Source of the DNA: Lactococcus termiticola
GTDB taxonomy: Bacteria; Bacillota; Bacilli; Lactobacillales; Streptococcaceae
Assembly: GCF_003116835.1 (NCBI RefSeq)
Contig: NZ_BFFO01000003.1
Coordinates: 62,001-126,000 of the forward strand
Direction of reading: 5' to 3'
Length of the DNA stretch: 64,000 nt
In this document: piece by piece, positions 8,379-16,968 of the stretch
Layout: every line of letters starts with the position of its first letter
How positions within the stretch are numbered: position 1 is the stretch's first letter
The notes under the pieces: generated by a model
Database searches by the model: none
What the model saw: the letters and a program-made list of their open reading frames with translations, nothing else
What the model was told of the DNA's origin: nothing
Position numbers and translations under genes: made by a program

Positions 8379-8570
8379 ATGGAAAAAGCATGGGAAGACC
8401 TGATTTTAGGCATTCAAAAAATGGAAATCGTAAATCTAAGCTCAGCCGTCAAGGCGACCGGCCTCGACCGCCAAGCCATCGCCGATTTTGTCGCTTCTGA
8501 GCCCGGGATGCGGATTTTTGATGATCTAAAAGGTGAGTGGATTAATGAGAGTGTGGATGGGCATTGTTAA
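8379..8570 (+). CDS. small protein of unknown function (63 aa)
   Basis: I do not recognise this 63-residue product. Residues 15-45 (MEIVNLSSAVKATGLDRQAI to FVASEPGM) have the spacing of a small helix-turn-helix, so a minor DNA-binding protein is possible. Support for it being a real gene is contextual: a strong extended -10 exactly six bases before the ATG, and a perfect terminator hairpin that starts at its last codons (8569-8591). It stands alone, divergent from mvaK1. An internal ATG at codon 15 is an alternative start but has no better ribosome-binding site. Confidence 0.55.
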   Translation: MEKAWEDLILGIQKMEIVNLSSAVKATGLDRQAIADFVASEPGMRIFDDLKGEWINESVDGHC

Positions 8571-8593
8571 AACTGTCCGAGGGACAGTTTTAA
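8569..8593 (+). terminator. intrinsic terminator of the 63-residue gene
   Basis: AAAACTGTCC-GAG-GGACAGTTTT: a perfect ten-base-pair stem with a three-base loop, starting at the stop codon. Symmetry makes it able to work in both directions. Confidence 0.7.
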
Positions 8594-8658
8594 TCGATGG
8601 ATAAAATTTGCGGGAGCAAATTTCCTTTTTCCAGAAGATGGAGGAGCGTCCCTTTGCT

Positions 8659-8811
8659 AGAAGTTCGTTCCGTTCCAGAAATCCCGCTCAGCCACTGTGA
8701 GGCCACAAGCGGAGCCCTAGGGCTTTCATTGCTAAATCATGAGCCCTTTCAGATCTCCTGATTTGCCTATTTTCACGGTGACTGGGCGGGATTTCTTGCA
8801 CTGCACTTCTG
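8659..8811 (+). repeat. three-stem palindromic element, copy 1 (forward)
   Basis: The closing stem pairs 8677-8700 with 8773-8796 (24 positions, three of them G-U type). Inside it are a first hairpin around 8712-8725 (AGCCC-TA-GGGCT), the conserved segment CATTGCTAAA, and a second, weaker hairpin around 8734-8763. GAGGCCACAAGC follows the 5' stem as in the other copies. The flanks GTTCCGTTCCAG (5') and CACTGCACTTCT (3') are also family features. The element lies between convergent genes. Confidence 0.85.
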
Positions 8812-8900
8812 CCAATTATTTTGCTTAATAAACTATCCTTTGAGCCGTTTGCACGATTCTTACCATGAAGCAAAATCTAGCTTTTGAATATATTTTTACC

Positions 8901-9046
8901 AGTGCAACGGAAGAAAAAACGCCAATTTGCTATGAAAAAGGCAATTCTGGAGACCAAAGGGCTCCAGAATTAGCAATGGAAGCCGGAGGCTTCGCTTGCG
9001 GCCCATAGCAAATTGGCGTTTTTTCTGTAGTGGAACGACTCCCCCA
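8901..9046 (-). repeat. three-stem palindromic element, copy 2 (reverse)
   Basis: The closing stem is 8912-8934 with 9004-9026, 23 of 23 bases complementary. The inner hairpin 8943-8971 is AATTCTGGAG / CTCCAGAATT; the second is GAAGCC-GGAG-GCTTC around 8979-8993. The right flank TGGAACGACTCCC is the family 5' flank in reverse. With copy 1 it makes a tail-to-tail pair. Confidence 0.88.
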
Positions 9047-9164
9047 GCGCTATACATAAAGGTCGAAATCTCACAGCTCTTAGCCCTAAGCTCGTAGACT
9101 TCTCTGGAATAAAAAGTCGACATTCCTTTCAAAAGATGCTTAATAACAGCATTCTTCGAGATTA

Positions 9165-9192
9165 GAAAAAGTGTCCACTGGACACTTTTTTA
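9165..9192 (-). terminator. intrinsic terminator of the solute-binding protein gene
   Basis: Minus strand AAAAGTGTCC-AG-TGGACACTTTTTC directly after the TAA stop at 9190-9192. Confidence 0.75.
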
Positions 9193-10041
9193 TTTGAACT
9201 GATCCGCAGCCGGTACATGGTCCGCCTTGAAGTACTTCTCAGAGAGTTTCTTCAGCGTCCCGTCTTCTTCCATTTTCTTGATTTGGGCATTCAGGTCTTT
9301 TTGGAGCTGACTGTCATTTTGGGCGAGGATAAAGTACTCGTAGGTCTTGAAGTATGAGTAGTCTCCAAGGTCGCTTGGGATATTGTCAACGACGCCGTTG
9401 ATAGCGTGTTCCTTGATCAGGTTTTCAGCGGCACTCTTGGCAGCAAAGAGGAAGCCGATTTTACCACTGGCAACGTCTTGGAGGCGTTCTACCAGCGTGT
9501 TTTGTGAGTAGTTGATGGTGATCTTGTTCTTTGGATTTTCAGTATTCCACTTGCTCAGGATGTCGCCGTAGTTGGTTCCTGTAGGGATGGTGGTGTTGCT
9601 ACCACCCAATTCTGAAATTTTCTTGAAATTATTTTTTGAACTTGAGAAAATTGCATTGACCCCTTCGAGGGTAGGATAGCTAAAGAGGTACTTTTCTTCC
9701 CGGGCCTGGGTCTTACCGAAGTTGTTGGCGGCAATGTCTGCACGGCCGGCATCAATCTGGGTCAAGAGGGAATCGTCCTGATAATTCTTGTAGACAAACT
9801 TGTACTGGGGCAGGTTAGCCGCAGCCTTTTGCAGGATATCATACTCAAAGCCAGTCATCTTGCCGTTTGCATCGGTGTATTCATAGGGATTTGAACTAGC
9901 TGAAATCGCTACGTTGACAGTCTTGACAGACTTGCCGTCTGATGATTTGTTGTCGCTCTTAGAATTGCCGCAGGCGGCAAGCAGGGCAACAGAGGCCATG
10001 GCCAGAGCTGAGATGCCAATAATTTTACTGATTTTCATCAT
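9190..10041 (-). CDS. amino-acid ABC transporter solute-binding lipoprotein
   Basis: A family-3 periplasmic-binding-type protein anchored outside the membrane. The signal peptide KIIGISALAMASVALLAAC ends in the lipobox LLAAC; the mature part has the SBP_bac_3 pattern YEYTDANGKMTGFEYDIL, then DAGRADIAANNFGKTQAREE and IPTGTNYGDILSKW. Polar amino acid or cystine is the likely ligand class; the exact one cannot be told. I start at the MMKISKIIG methionine; an in-frame ATG 48 bases upstream would add 16 hydrophilic residues before the signal peptide, which is unlikely. No permease or ATPase gene adjoins it, so it is an orphan binding protein here. Confidence 0.85.
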   Translation of the reverse strand: MMKISKIIGISALAMASVALLAACGNSKSDNKSSDGKSVKTVNVAISASSNPYEYTDANGKMTGFEYDILQKAAANLPQYKFVYKNYQDDSLLTQIDAGRADIAANNFGKTQAREEKYLFSYPTLEGVNAIFSSSKNNFKKISELGGSNTTIPTGTNYGDILSKWNTENPKNKITINYSQNTLVERLQDVASGKIGFLFAAKSAAENLIKEHAINGVVDNIPSDLGDYSYFKTYEYFILAQNDSQLQKDLNAQIKKMEEDGTLKKLSEKYFKADHVPAADQFK

Positions 10042-10108
10042 TTCGCCATTCAATATATAAAAGTGTTTAGTCTTTTTTATGTCACTCATAGCTTAGCACA
10101 GAATAAAA

Positions 10109-10152
10109 AAAATCGCCATTGATTTGCTCATTTGAGCAAGGGCGATGTTTCT
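10109..10152 (-). terminator. nested terminator after rsmI
   Basis: Minus strand: outer stem ATCGCC / GGCGAT, inner stem TTGCTCA / TGAGCAA, followed by eight T residues. It starts at the rsmI stop. Confidence 0.75.
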
Positions 10153-11022
10153 TTATAGATCGTGGTAGGCTTGATAGAGCTCCTGGCGGACCAAGTCCCG
10201 CTTTTTAGCGACCTCTTTGATGGCCTGATTGGGCTTCATGCCAGCATCAATCTTGCTCTGGACCTCTTCGAGCGGGCTCAGGGCCTCTTCTTCCATATTT
10301 GGCACTTCTCCAGAAAAACCAGAGACAATCAAGAGGCATTCCCCTTTGACTAGGTCGGTCGAGAGGCTCTCAATCAGCGCGCTGATTGAGCCACGTCGGT
10401 ATTCCTCATAAATCTTGGTCAGCTCACGGACCAGGACGGCCTCCCGGTCGCCGTAGATGGCCTGCATGTTCTTGAGGGTATCCCCCAGGCGAAAGGGACT
10501 CTCGTAAAAAATCTGCGTCTCAGGATAATAGCGCTTGCTCTCAAAAAACTTCTTCTGCTCGCTCGCCTTTCTCGGCAAGAAGCCATAGAAGATATGGGGC
10601 TGTGGCACCAATCCAGAGGCAATCAGGGCCGTAATTCCAGCCGAAGGGCCGGGCAGGGCCACCACATCGATGTCCTCCTGAATCGCGGCCTTGACCAGGT
10701 CCTGGCCGGGATCAGAGATCGACGGCATGCCCGCATCCGAGACCTGGGCAATCGAACGACCGGATTTTAAGATGTCCAATAATTTAGGAATCTTCTCCTT
10801 GGCATTGTGCTCATGAAAGCTCTCCTGGCCGACCTTGATATCAAAGTGATTGAGGAGCTTTTGCGTATTTCTCGTGTCTTCAGCCGCAATCAGTTCGACG
10901 GTCTTTAGGGTCTCAAGGGCTCTCAGGGTCATGTCCTGCATGTTGCCAATCGGTGTGGGCACTAAAAAGAGCTTCCCTGAAGCTTTTTGAGACTTAAATG
11001 ATTTTTGAATACTGGCAGTCAT
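10153..11022 (-). CDS. rsmI: 16S rRNA (cytidine1402-2'-O)-methyltransferase
   Basis: A 289-residue tetrapyrrole-methylase-fold enzyme that 2'-O-methylates C1402 in the decoding centre using SAM. FLVPTPIGN at the N-terminus, AAEDTRNTQKLLNHF, ISDPGQDLV and ALPGPSAGITALIASG are the family hallmarks. I choose the ATG at 11022 because it overlaps the yabA stop as ATGA and has GGAG 8-11 bases upstream; a longer frame from 11052 lies inside yabA. Last gene of the tmk-holB-ricT-yabA-rsmI run. Confidence 0.93.
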   Translation of the reverse strand: MTASIQKSFKSQKASGKLFLVPTPIGNMQDMTLRALETLKTVELIAAEDTRNTQKLLNHFDIKVGQESFHEHNAKEKIPKLLDILKSGRSIAQVSDAGMPSISDPGQDLVKAAIQEDIDVVALPGPSAGITALIASGLVPQPHIFYGFLPRKASEQKKFFESKRYYPETQIFYESPFRLGDTLKNMQAIYGDREAVLVRELTKIYEEYRRGSISALIESLSTDLVKGECLLIVSGFSGEVPNMEEEALSPLEEVQSKIDAGMKPNQAIKEVAKKRDLVRQELYQAYHDL

Positions 11023-11324
11023 CGGTATAGAATCTCCTGGCAAATCAAGCATTCTTCGCCTTCTCTTGAGGTCCCAAAGAGGCTGTTGCAGATGTGTGAG
11101 CCCTTGTCGTAGTAGACACTCCTGAGGGTTGCGTTGACCGTCGGCTCTCGGTCGCCCTGTTCTTCATTGAAGCGGTTGCGGAGATTTTCATTTTCAACGC
11201 TGAGCTTGGTGTTTTCTGAGAGGGCGGCTTCAAATTGAAGCTTGATACTGCTGACTTCTTTGAGGGTTTTGCTGAGCTGTTCTTCTAAATTTTCTAATTG
11301 TTTTAATACTGGATCCTTAGGCAT
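11019..11324 (-). CDS. yabA: replication initiation control protein YabA
   Basis: A 101-residue protein that binds DnaA and DnaN to limit re-initiation. The N-terminal half is a leucine-zipper-like coiled coil (LKQLENLEEQLSKTLKEV to NENLRNRF) for tetramerisation; the C-terminal zinc module is H-x-CNSLFG followed by CLIC. I start at MPKDPVLKQ (11324), which has GAGG seven bases upstream and overlaps ricT by eight bases; the longer frame adds 13 unlikely residues inside ricT. The overlap with rsmI is ATGA. Confidence 0.9.
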   Translation of the reverse strand: MPKDPVLKQLENLEEQLSKTLKEVSSIKLQFEAALSENTKLSVENENLRNRFNEEQGDREPTVNATLRSVYYDKGSHICNSLFGTSREGEECLICQEILYR

Positions 11325-12102
11325 GAATGACCTCGATTTCTGAGAGGGCGAAGTCCTGGACACGCTCGGCTAAGCGGACCTTGACGCTCTCTCCTAAGAT
11401 ATTTAAGCCAATGACCTTGCCGTCGCCCATCGCTGTCTTGACCCGTTTGCCCCAGTCAGGAAAGGCGCGACTTGCTTCCTTATAAAAGTCGTCTTCATAG
11501 GTCAGACAGCACATGAGACGACCACAGAGGCCGTTGAGCTTGTTTTGCTTGAGTGATAGCTGTTGGTTTTTGGCCATCTTGATGCTGACATTGGGGAACT
11601 CATAGATAAAGGTCGAACAGCAAAGGGGACGACCACAAGGGCCCATCCCGCCTTGGAGCTTGACAGCATCTCTGGCTCCAATTTGTCTGAGCTCGATCCG
11701 GCTCCTAAAATTGCCGGCCAAGTCTTTCAAGAGCTCACGAAAGTCGACCCGCTTTTCAGCTGTAAATGAGATAAAGAGCTGGGTCTTTTCCATATTGTAG
11801 GCGGCGTGGATGATTTTCATGTCAAGGCCCCGCTGTGCGACCAGCTGACGGCTTTCCTTGACGGCTTCTTGGCCGTCGATTTCGAGTCGGTCGATGGCCT
11901 TCAAATCACGCTCGTCAGCTTCTCGGAGAATTTTACCTTCGGCCTCGTAGTTAGATGGCAGGTCTTTAAGCTCACGCAGGACCTTCCCCCAGCTGTTGCC
12001 CCGTTTTGTCCGGATGATGACAGTGGTCTTTGGCTGGTAGGCTTGCTCGGATTCCGCAAAAAGATTTTGCTCTCCATGTTCAAATTTTATTTCATAAATC
12101 AT
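11317..12102 (-). CDS. ricT: PSP1-domain protein RicT (YaaT)
   Basis: A 261-residue member of the RicT/YaaT family, which in Bacillus acts with RicA and RicF as a cofactor of RNase Y processing, and carries Fe-S cysteines. The cysteine motifs GPCGRPLCCSTF and GLCGRLMCCLTYE near residues 150-210 are present. It begins MIYEIKFEHGEQNLF with GGAGAAGAA just before the ATG. It sits between holB and yabA, the conserved Firmicutes order. No ricA or ricF gene is in the window. Confidence 0.9.
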   Translation of the reverse strand: MIYEIKFEHGEQNLFAESEQAYQPKTTVIIRTKRGNSWGKVLRELKDLPSNYEAEGKILREADERDLKAIDRLEIDGQEAVKESRQLVAQRGLDMKIIHAAYNMEKTQLFISFTAEKRVDFRELLKDLAGNFRSRIELRQIGARDAVKLQGGMGPCGRPLCCSTFIYEFPNVSIKMAKNQQLSLKQNKLNGLCGRLMCCLTYEDDFYKEASRAFPDWGKRVKTAMGDGKVIGLNILGESVKVRLAERVQDFALSEIEVIHA

Positions 12103-12116
12103 TTCTTCTCCTTATA

Positions 12117-12983
12117 TTATAGGACAATCAGTGATAGGCTGGACTCAAAATTCACGTTTTGCTTCCAGTATTTTATGGCCTTGAAGGCCTTTTGCATGGC
12201 CGATTTCTGGCCTTTTTGATGCAAGAGGTTGAGGGTCATCTCAAGGGCCAGTTGTTGTTTGGCCTTGTCGTCAAAGACTTCAAGGAGGCTCCCCAGATAG
12301 AGATAGGCCTCATCCAGCTTTTGGCTGGCAATCAGGTCAGTCCAGTGCTGGAGCTTCTTTTGGCCGTCGATAAACCAGACCGCCTTGGCAAGGCTCAAAG
12401 CCTCGTCAACCGTGCTCGTAAGCTGGGCAAGGAGACTGGCCTGACTCTTGAGGAGGCCGGCTTCTTCGAGCTTGGACTCCATATAGGCGATGTTTTTAGG
12501 AAATTTGACCAGCTGGCTTCTGGAGCGGATGGTCGGCAAAATCAGATTTTCATTTTCTGTCAAAAGGAAGATATGGACTTCGCTTCTGGCCTCTTCCATC
12601 GACTTGAGGAGGGCGTTAGCCGCTGTAGCGTTCATTTTTTCCGCCTGACGGATGATGACGACAATCTGACTACCCTCCATGCCGGTCCGGCTAAAGACCT
12701 CGCTCAGGGCACGAATCTGCTCTGCCTTGATACTCTGGCCTTCTGGCTCAATGATATGGAGGTCGGCAAATTCAAGGTCGGCGACCAGCCGGCAGGCCCG
12801 GCATTGCTCACAGGGCAGGCCGTCAGCCGTTTTATTTTCACAAAAGCAGGACTGGGCCAGATAAAGGCTCATCTCAAAGCTGCCAAAACTGCCAGCAAAA
12901 AGATAAGCATGGCTGAGGCGATGGCTTGCGATGACCTGTTGAAATTGTCCTAAAATCTGCCTTTGAATCTCAGCAAGCTTCAT
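12117..12983 (-). CDS. holB: DNA polymerase III delta' subunit
   Basis: A 288-residue clamp-loader subunit. SHAYLFAGSFGSFEMSLYLA is the degenerate P-loop region (the normal GxxGxGK is lost, as expected for delta'); CFCENKTADGLPCEQCRAC is the zinc module; ALLKSMEEA and TIRSRSQLVKF correspond to the RFC boxes with an SRS in place of SRC. It follows tmk by 22 bases with GGAAGG before the ATG, so it is co-transcribed. Confidence 0.92.
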   Translation of the reverse strand: MKLAEIQRQILGQFQQVIASHRLSHAYLFAGSFGSFEMSLYLAQSCFCENKTADGLPCEQCRACRLVADLEFADLHIIEPEGQSIKAEQIRALSEVFSRTGMEGSQIVVIIRQAEKMNATAANALLKSMEEARSEVHIFLLTENENLILPTIRSRSQLVKFPKNIAYMESKLEEAGLLKSQASLLAQLTSTVDEALSLAKAVWFIDGQKKLQHWTDLIASQKLDEAYLYLGSLLEVFDDKAKQQLALEMTLNLLHQKGQKSAMQKAFKAIKYWKQNVNFESSLSLIVL

Positions 12984-13005
12984 GATAAATAATCAGCCTT
13001 CCTTC

Positions 13006-13641
13006 TTAAAAATTGTCTGGAAATCTTTCTTTGATGGCTACAATGCTGGCTTCAGCCACGGCTTCTGGGCTCATGCTGGCGTCGATTTTGATAAAGCGAG
13101 CCGGCTCTGCCTCGATCGCTGCTAGGTAGCCTTCTCTGACCTTGCGGTGCATCTCTGCCCGCTCGAGGTCAAGGCGGTTGACCTCGTCAGCCCGGTTTTT
13201 CATGATTCGCTTGAGGGCGACGTCGGTATCAATATCGTAGTAGAGGGTCAAATCAGGCTTGAGGCCGTCGGTCGCAAAGTCATTGAGCCAGTCGACCACG
13301 CCAAGGCCCAGGTCACGCCCGTAGCCCTGGTAGGCGACTGATGAGTCGATAAAACGGTCGACCAAGACCAGCTTGCCCGCCTCAAGGGCAGGCGTCAGCT
13401 TGGTCTGCATGTGGACACGACGGGCTGCCTCAAAAAGCAAGAGCTCGGTCTTGCTGTCGATATTGGTGTGCTTGACATCTAAGATAATGTCCCGGATCAT
13501 TTCTGCAACGGGGACACCACCGGGTTCACGGGTGGTCACGAGCTCACGCTGACCTTCCCCAAGAGCCGGTAAAATATTTTCCAGTGCGGTAGATTTACCA
13601 GCCCCATCAGGGCCTTCTAGACTGATCAAAATTCCATTCAT
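13006..13641 (-). CDS. tmk: thymidylate kinase
   Basis: A 211-residue kinase making dTDP from dTMP. The P-loop is GPDGAGKST (residues 10-18), the DR(Y/F) motif is VDRFIDSSVAYQGYGR, and the lid region follows KRIMKNRADEVNRLD. It is first in the tmk-holB-ricT-yabA-rsmI run. Its ATG has no Shine-Dalgarno: a TGC-TATACT box ends seven bases before it, so the transcript is probably leaderless. Confidence 0.95.
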   Translation of the reverse strand: MNGILISLEGPDGAGKSTALENILPALGEGQRELVTTREPGGVPVAEMIRDIILDVKHTNIDSKTELLLFEAARRVHMQTKLTPALEAGKLVLVDRFIDSSVAYQGYGRDLGLGVVDWLNDFATDGLKPDLTLYYDIDTDVALKRIMKNRADEVNRLDLERAEMHRKVREGYLAAIEAEPARFIKIDASMSPEAVAEASIVAIKERFPDNF

Positions 13642-13648
13642 AACTTAT

Positions 13649-13657
13649 AGTATAGCA
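13649..13657 (-). promoter_or_regulatory. extended -10 of tmk, leaderless arrangement
   Basis: Minus strand TGC-TATACT, seven bases (ATAAGTT), ATG at 13641. Confidence 0.5.
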
Positions 13658-13732
13658 AATTTTAGGCCTTTTTGCTGAGCCTTCTTTAGGACTTTCTGGC
13701 CTGTAAATTTTCTAAAAATTAACTCCGATTGT

Positions 13733-13761
13733 TTGCAAATTCTCCCCAAAAACTCTATAAT
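13733..13761 (+). promoter_or_regulatory. walRKJ promoter
   Basis: TTGCAA (13733-13738), 17-base spacer, TATAAT (13756-13761), with the walR ATG 38 bases further on. Confidence 0.8.
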
Positions 13762-13798
13762 ATAGTGGATAAACTACTAGTAATAAAGGAAGATAGAC

Positions 13799-14509
13799 AT
13801 GGAAAGCAAAAAAATTCTCGTTGTCGATGACGAAAAGGCCATCTCAGACGTTATTAAATTTAACCTTGAAAAAGAAAACTTTGAAGTTTTGACAGCCTTT
13901 GACGGCGAAGAAGCCTTGGAAGTTTTTGAAGCTGAAAAGCCAGATTTGGTCCTGCTCGACCAGATGTTGCCTAAGATCGACGGGGCAGATGTCCTCCGTG
14001 AGATCCGCAAGAACTCTGAAGTGCCGATTATCATGGTCTCAGCCAAAGACTCTGAATTTGACAAGGTCATCGGTCTTGAGCTCGGTGCTGACGACTATGT
14101 AACCAAGCCCTTCTCAAACCGTGAGCTCCTGGCCCGGATCAAGTCTAACCTCCGTCGTTCTGTTGCGACACCAGCCCAGCCTAAAATCAAGGACAACAAG
14201 GCTGAAATCACCGTAGGCAATATCCACATCTCGCCTTTGCGTTATCAGGCGACCAAGCACGGCCAGCCTGTTGACCTGACTCACCGTGAATTTGAGCTCT
14301 TGCATTATTTGGCTCAACACCTGGGCGAGGTCTCAACCCGTGAATCGCTTCTTGAGACAGTCTGGGGCTATGACTACTTTGGGGATGTCCGGACAGTCGA
14401 CGTGACCATCCGCCGTCTTCGTGAAAAAATCGAAGACACACCTAGTCGCCCTCAATATGTCTGCACCCGCCGTGGTATCGGCTACTATATGTCAAATCCT
14501 GAAGCATAA
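13799..14509 (+). CDS. walR: two-component response regulator WalR (VicR/YycF)
   Basis: A 236-residue OmpR/PhoB-type regulator of cell-wall hydrolases and wall metabolism. The receiver has D10, D11, the phospho-acceptor D54 (LVLLDQMLP), S81 and K103 ([11 protein letters not shown]). The winged-helix domain covers about 130-232 and ends [27 protein letters not shown]. The RBS is AAAGGAAG. It is followed by walK 35 bases later and walJ, the essential Firmicutes wall-control operon; in lactococci this pair has also been called LlrC/KinC. Confidence 0.95.
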   Translation: MESKKILVVDDEKAISDVIKFNLEKENFEVLTAFDGEEALEVFEAEKPDLVLLDQMLPKIDGADVLREIRKNSEVPIIMVSAKDSEFDKVIGLELGADDYVTKPFSNRELLARIKSNLRRSVATPAQPKIKDNKAEITVGNIHISPLRYQATKHGQPVDLTHREFELLHYLAQHLGEVSTRESLLETVWGYDYFGDVRTVDVTIRRLREKIEDTPSRPQYVCTRRGIGYYMSNPEA

Positions 14510-14544
14510 GCTTTGGCTTTGCTAGATTTGACTAGGAGAAGACG

Positions 14545-15966
14545 ATGAAACTCTTTCATTCCATTCTTTTTAGGGGGGTAAGCTTTTACCTCCTTGCTTT
14601 TATTTTATTTATCATTCTCTATTTTAGGTTGTTGACTGAAGAGCCGACCAGCTTTATTCTCTTTGTCAGCTTTGGTCTCTTTGGCCTCTTTTTGGTCGTC
14701 TATATCCTGATGCGCTTTAAGATTTCAGCCCGCAAGGCGACCCGCCAGCTGAATCACTTTTTACCAGAGAATGTGGTCGACCAGCTCAGCAAAAAAAACC
14801 TCTCTGAGCTGGAGCTGATTTATGAGCAATCCCAGGCCCTCAAGCAAAATCTCTCACTTCCAACTGACCGACTGGAAGACCAGGTCCAACAGCTGGACAA
14901 TATCCTCTCTTATATCACGGCAGGCCTGATTGCGACTGACCGCAAGGGCCAGATTATCCTGGCAAACTCGCCGGTCGAGAGCCTGCTGGATGTCGACATC
15001 CAGAGCATCAGCTGTTATAACCTGCTCGAGCTCCTCAATCTCAGCGACCAATACAGCTTCCACCAGCTGGTCGTTGAGCAACCTGTCATCAGCATCCCCA
15101 ATCCTTCTGAGGACCGGGAGGGCGAATGGCTGGAAGTCCGCTTTACCAACATGAGAGACGGCTCAGGGATTCTCTCAGGGATGGTGGCACTGCTTCGTGA
15201 CACGACCTTTGAAGTCCGGATTGAGAAAAAACGCCAGCTCTTCTTGAGTAATGTCTCCCACGAGCTGAGAACCCCGCTGACCGTGATTTCTTCTTATCTG
15301 GAGAGCCTGGACGACGGGGCCATCAATGACCCTGAGCTGGCTCGGACCTTCATCAAGACCTCTATCGAAGAGAGCAACCGCCTGATTCGGATGGTCAATG
15401 AACTCCTTGAGATCTCCAGAATCAATCGGGAAGACTTCCAGGAAAAGAAGGAAATCGTCAACCTGCAGAACTTTATGGACTATCATATCGGTCGCCTCCA
15501 GCAGGTCCTCCACAACGACCCGGTTTATTCTAAGCGGGGCTTCCGCATTGTGACCGACTTCCCCAATGAAGAAGTCTGGGTGGAGATGGAGACCGACAAG
15601 GCAGGACAGGTCGTCGACAACCTCGTGACCAATGCCCTGAAATACTCGCCAAACGGCGGGACTATCCGCATTGGTATGAAAATCGAAGGCGATCTCCAAG
15701 ACAAGATCCATCTCTGGATCTCCGATGAAGGGTTGGGAATTCCTAAAAAAGAACTGCCAAAAATCTTCGACCGCTTCTACCGGGTCGATGCCTCCAGAAA
15801 CTCCAAAATCCCAGGGACTGGCCTTGGCCTCTCCCTGGTCCAAGACATCATCGAGCTCCACAACGGCCGTATCTACGCCGAGTCCGATGGTGTCTCTGGC
15901 ACGACCATCCACATGCTCCTCCCTTATGACCACCACCTGATGGATGATATTGACAATGACTTTTAG
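14545..15966 (+). CDS. walK: sensor histidine kinase WalK (VicK)
   Basis: A 473-residue membrane kinase partnering WalR. Two membrane helices (about 10-28 and 37-57) are separated by only about eight residues, so it lacks the large extracellular sensor of Bacillus WalK; this short form is the streptococcal/lactococcal type. A PAS domain (about 113-225, with GLIATDRKGQIILANSPV) is followed by the HisKA helix with H239 (NVSHELRTPL), the N box DNLVTNALKYSPNGG, G1 DEGLGIPKKEL, F box FDRFYR and G2 GTGLGLSL. Phosphorylates WalR; the likely signal is wall state near the membrane. Confidence 0.95.
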   Translation: MKLFHSILFRGVSFYLLAFILFIILYFRLLTEEPTSFILFVSFGLFGLFLVVYILMRFKISARKATRQLNHFLPENVVDQLSKKNLSELELIYEQSQALKQNLSLPTDRLEDQVQQLDNILSYITAGLIATDRKGQIILANSPVESLLDVDIQSISCYNLLELLNLSDQYSFHQLVVEQPVISIPNPSEDREGEWLEVRFTNMRDGSGILSGMVALLRDTTFEVRIEKKRQLFLSNVSHELRTPLTVISSYLESLDDGAINDPELARTFIKTSIEESNRLIRMVNELLEISRINREDFQEKKEIVNLQNFMDYHIGRLQQVLHNDPVYSKRGFRIVTDFPNEEVWVEMETDKAGQVVDNLVTNALKYSPNGGTIRIGMKIEGDLQDKIHLWISDEGLGIPKKELPKIFDRFYRVDASRNSKIPGTGLGLSLVQDIIELHNGRIYAESDGVSGTTIHMLLPYDHHLMDDIDNDF

Positions 15967-15975
15967 AAGGACAAC

Positions 15976-16788
15976 ATGACTGACGAAACAGGTTTCAAAT
16001 ATTCTATCTTGGCTTCCGGCTCGACGGGGAATTCCTTTTACCTCGAGACGCCAAAGCAAAAAATCTTAGTCGACGCAGGACTCTCCGGTAAGAAAATCGA
16101 GAGTCTTTTATCTGAAATCGACCGGGACATCAAGGATATCGATGCCCTCTTGATCACGCATGAACACAGCGACCATATCAAGGGTATTGGAGTACTCGCC
16201 CGCAAGCACGGCCTTGAGCTCTATGCCAACGAAAAGACCTGGCAAGAGCTTGACAGCAAGAGTATGCTGGGCAAGATTGATCCCGAGCGCAAGCACATCT
16301 TTGAGATGGGCAAGACCATGACCTTTGGCGACCTGGATATCGAAAGCTTCGGAGTCAGCCATGATGCGATTGCACCGCAATTTTATCGCTTTATGAAGGA
16401 CAATAAATCCTTTGTCATGCTGACCGACACTGGCTACGTCTCTGACCGGATGCGGGGGACCATTGAAAATGCCGACGCCTACCTGATGGAGTCCAACCAC
16501 GACGTTGAGATTCTCCGGATGGGTCAGTACCCCTGGAAGACCAAACAGCGGATTCTCAGCGACCAAGGCCACTTGTCCAATGAAGACGGGGCCGAAGCCG
16601 CCTTTAACGTCCTGGGCAACAAGACCAAGAAGATTTTCCTGGGCCACCTGAGCCTCAATAACAACATCCAAGAGCTCGCCCACATGACCATGAACGGCTT
16701 TCTGGCCCAGCACGATGTAGATACGCAACGTGAGGTCAAGATTATTGATACGAGTCATGAGCATGCAAGTAAGCTTTATGATATTTAA
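15976..16788 (+). CDS. walJ: MBL-fold metallo-hydrolase WalJ (YycJ/VicX)
   Basis: A 270-residue metallo-beta-lactamase-fold protein. The metal motif THEHSDH is at about residues 60-66, further ligands are in GVSHDA and MLTDTGYV, and ESNHD and GHLSLNNN mark the C-terminal metal region. Relatives act as 5'-to-3' exonucleases in DNA metabolism. It lies nine bases after walK, as in all walRK operons of this group. Downstream are terminator-like structures. Confidence 0.93.
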   Translation: MTDETGFKYSILASGSTGNSFYLETPKQKILVDAGLSGKKIESLLSEIDRDIKDIDALLITHEHSDHIKGIGVLARKHGLELYANEKTWQELDSKSMLGKIDPERKHIFEMGKTMTFGDLDIESFGVSHDAIAPQFYRFMKDNKSFVMLTDTGYVSDRMRGTIENADAYLMESNHDVEILRMGQYPWKTKQRILSDQGHLSNEDGAEAAFNVLGNKTKKIFLGHLSLNNNIQELAHMTMNGFLAQHDVDTQREVKIIDTSHEHASKLYDI

Positions 16789-16820
16789 GAAAGTCGGGTC
16801 GGGAGATTCGGCTTTTTTAT
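16789..16820 (+). terminator. weak terminator after walJ
   Basis: AGTCG / CGGCT stem with T residues after it (GGCTTTTTTATT). The stem is short. Confidence 0.5.
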
Positions 16821-16828
16821 TATCATAT

Positions 16829-16865
16829 AAAAAAAGGCAGTCCAAGTTCTGGACTGTCTTTTTAT
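16829..16865. terminator. bidirectional terminator between walJ and the convergent membrane-protein gene
   Basis: GGCAGTCC / GGACTGTC stem around an AAGTTCT loop, A-rich on the left and T-rich on the right, so it can serve both the walRKJ transcript and the convergent pair at 16969-19118. Confidence 0.75.
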
Positions 16866-16968
16866 ACTAAGGCTTAAATATATGCTTTCTCATAACACAC
16901 GCTTCCACTTCTTTTTCATTTAGCTTCTCCCTTTTCGAAAAGTTCATATACTTTTTAATAGCCATGGA

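Noticed and set aside
8659-9046. Insertion sequence or transposase remnant at the palindromic elements
   Set aside because: No coding potential for a transposase in or near any copy; the elements are too short and purely structural.
8688-9132. Minus frames of 61 and 78 codons between the 63-aa gene and the binding-protein gene
   Set aside because: They consist of palindromic element sequence; no ribosome-binding site.
15175-16845. Antisense frames of 294 and 245 codons opposite walK and walJ
   Set aside because: Both are shadows of conserved genes, without start signals.
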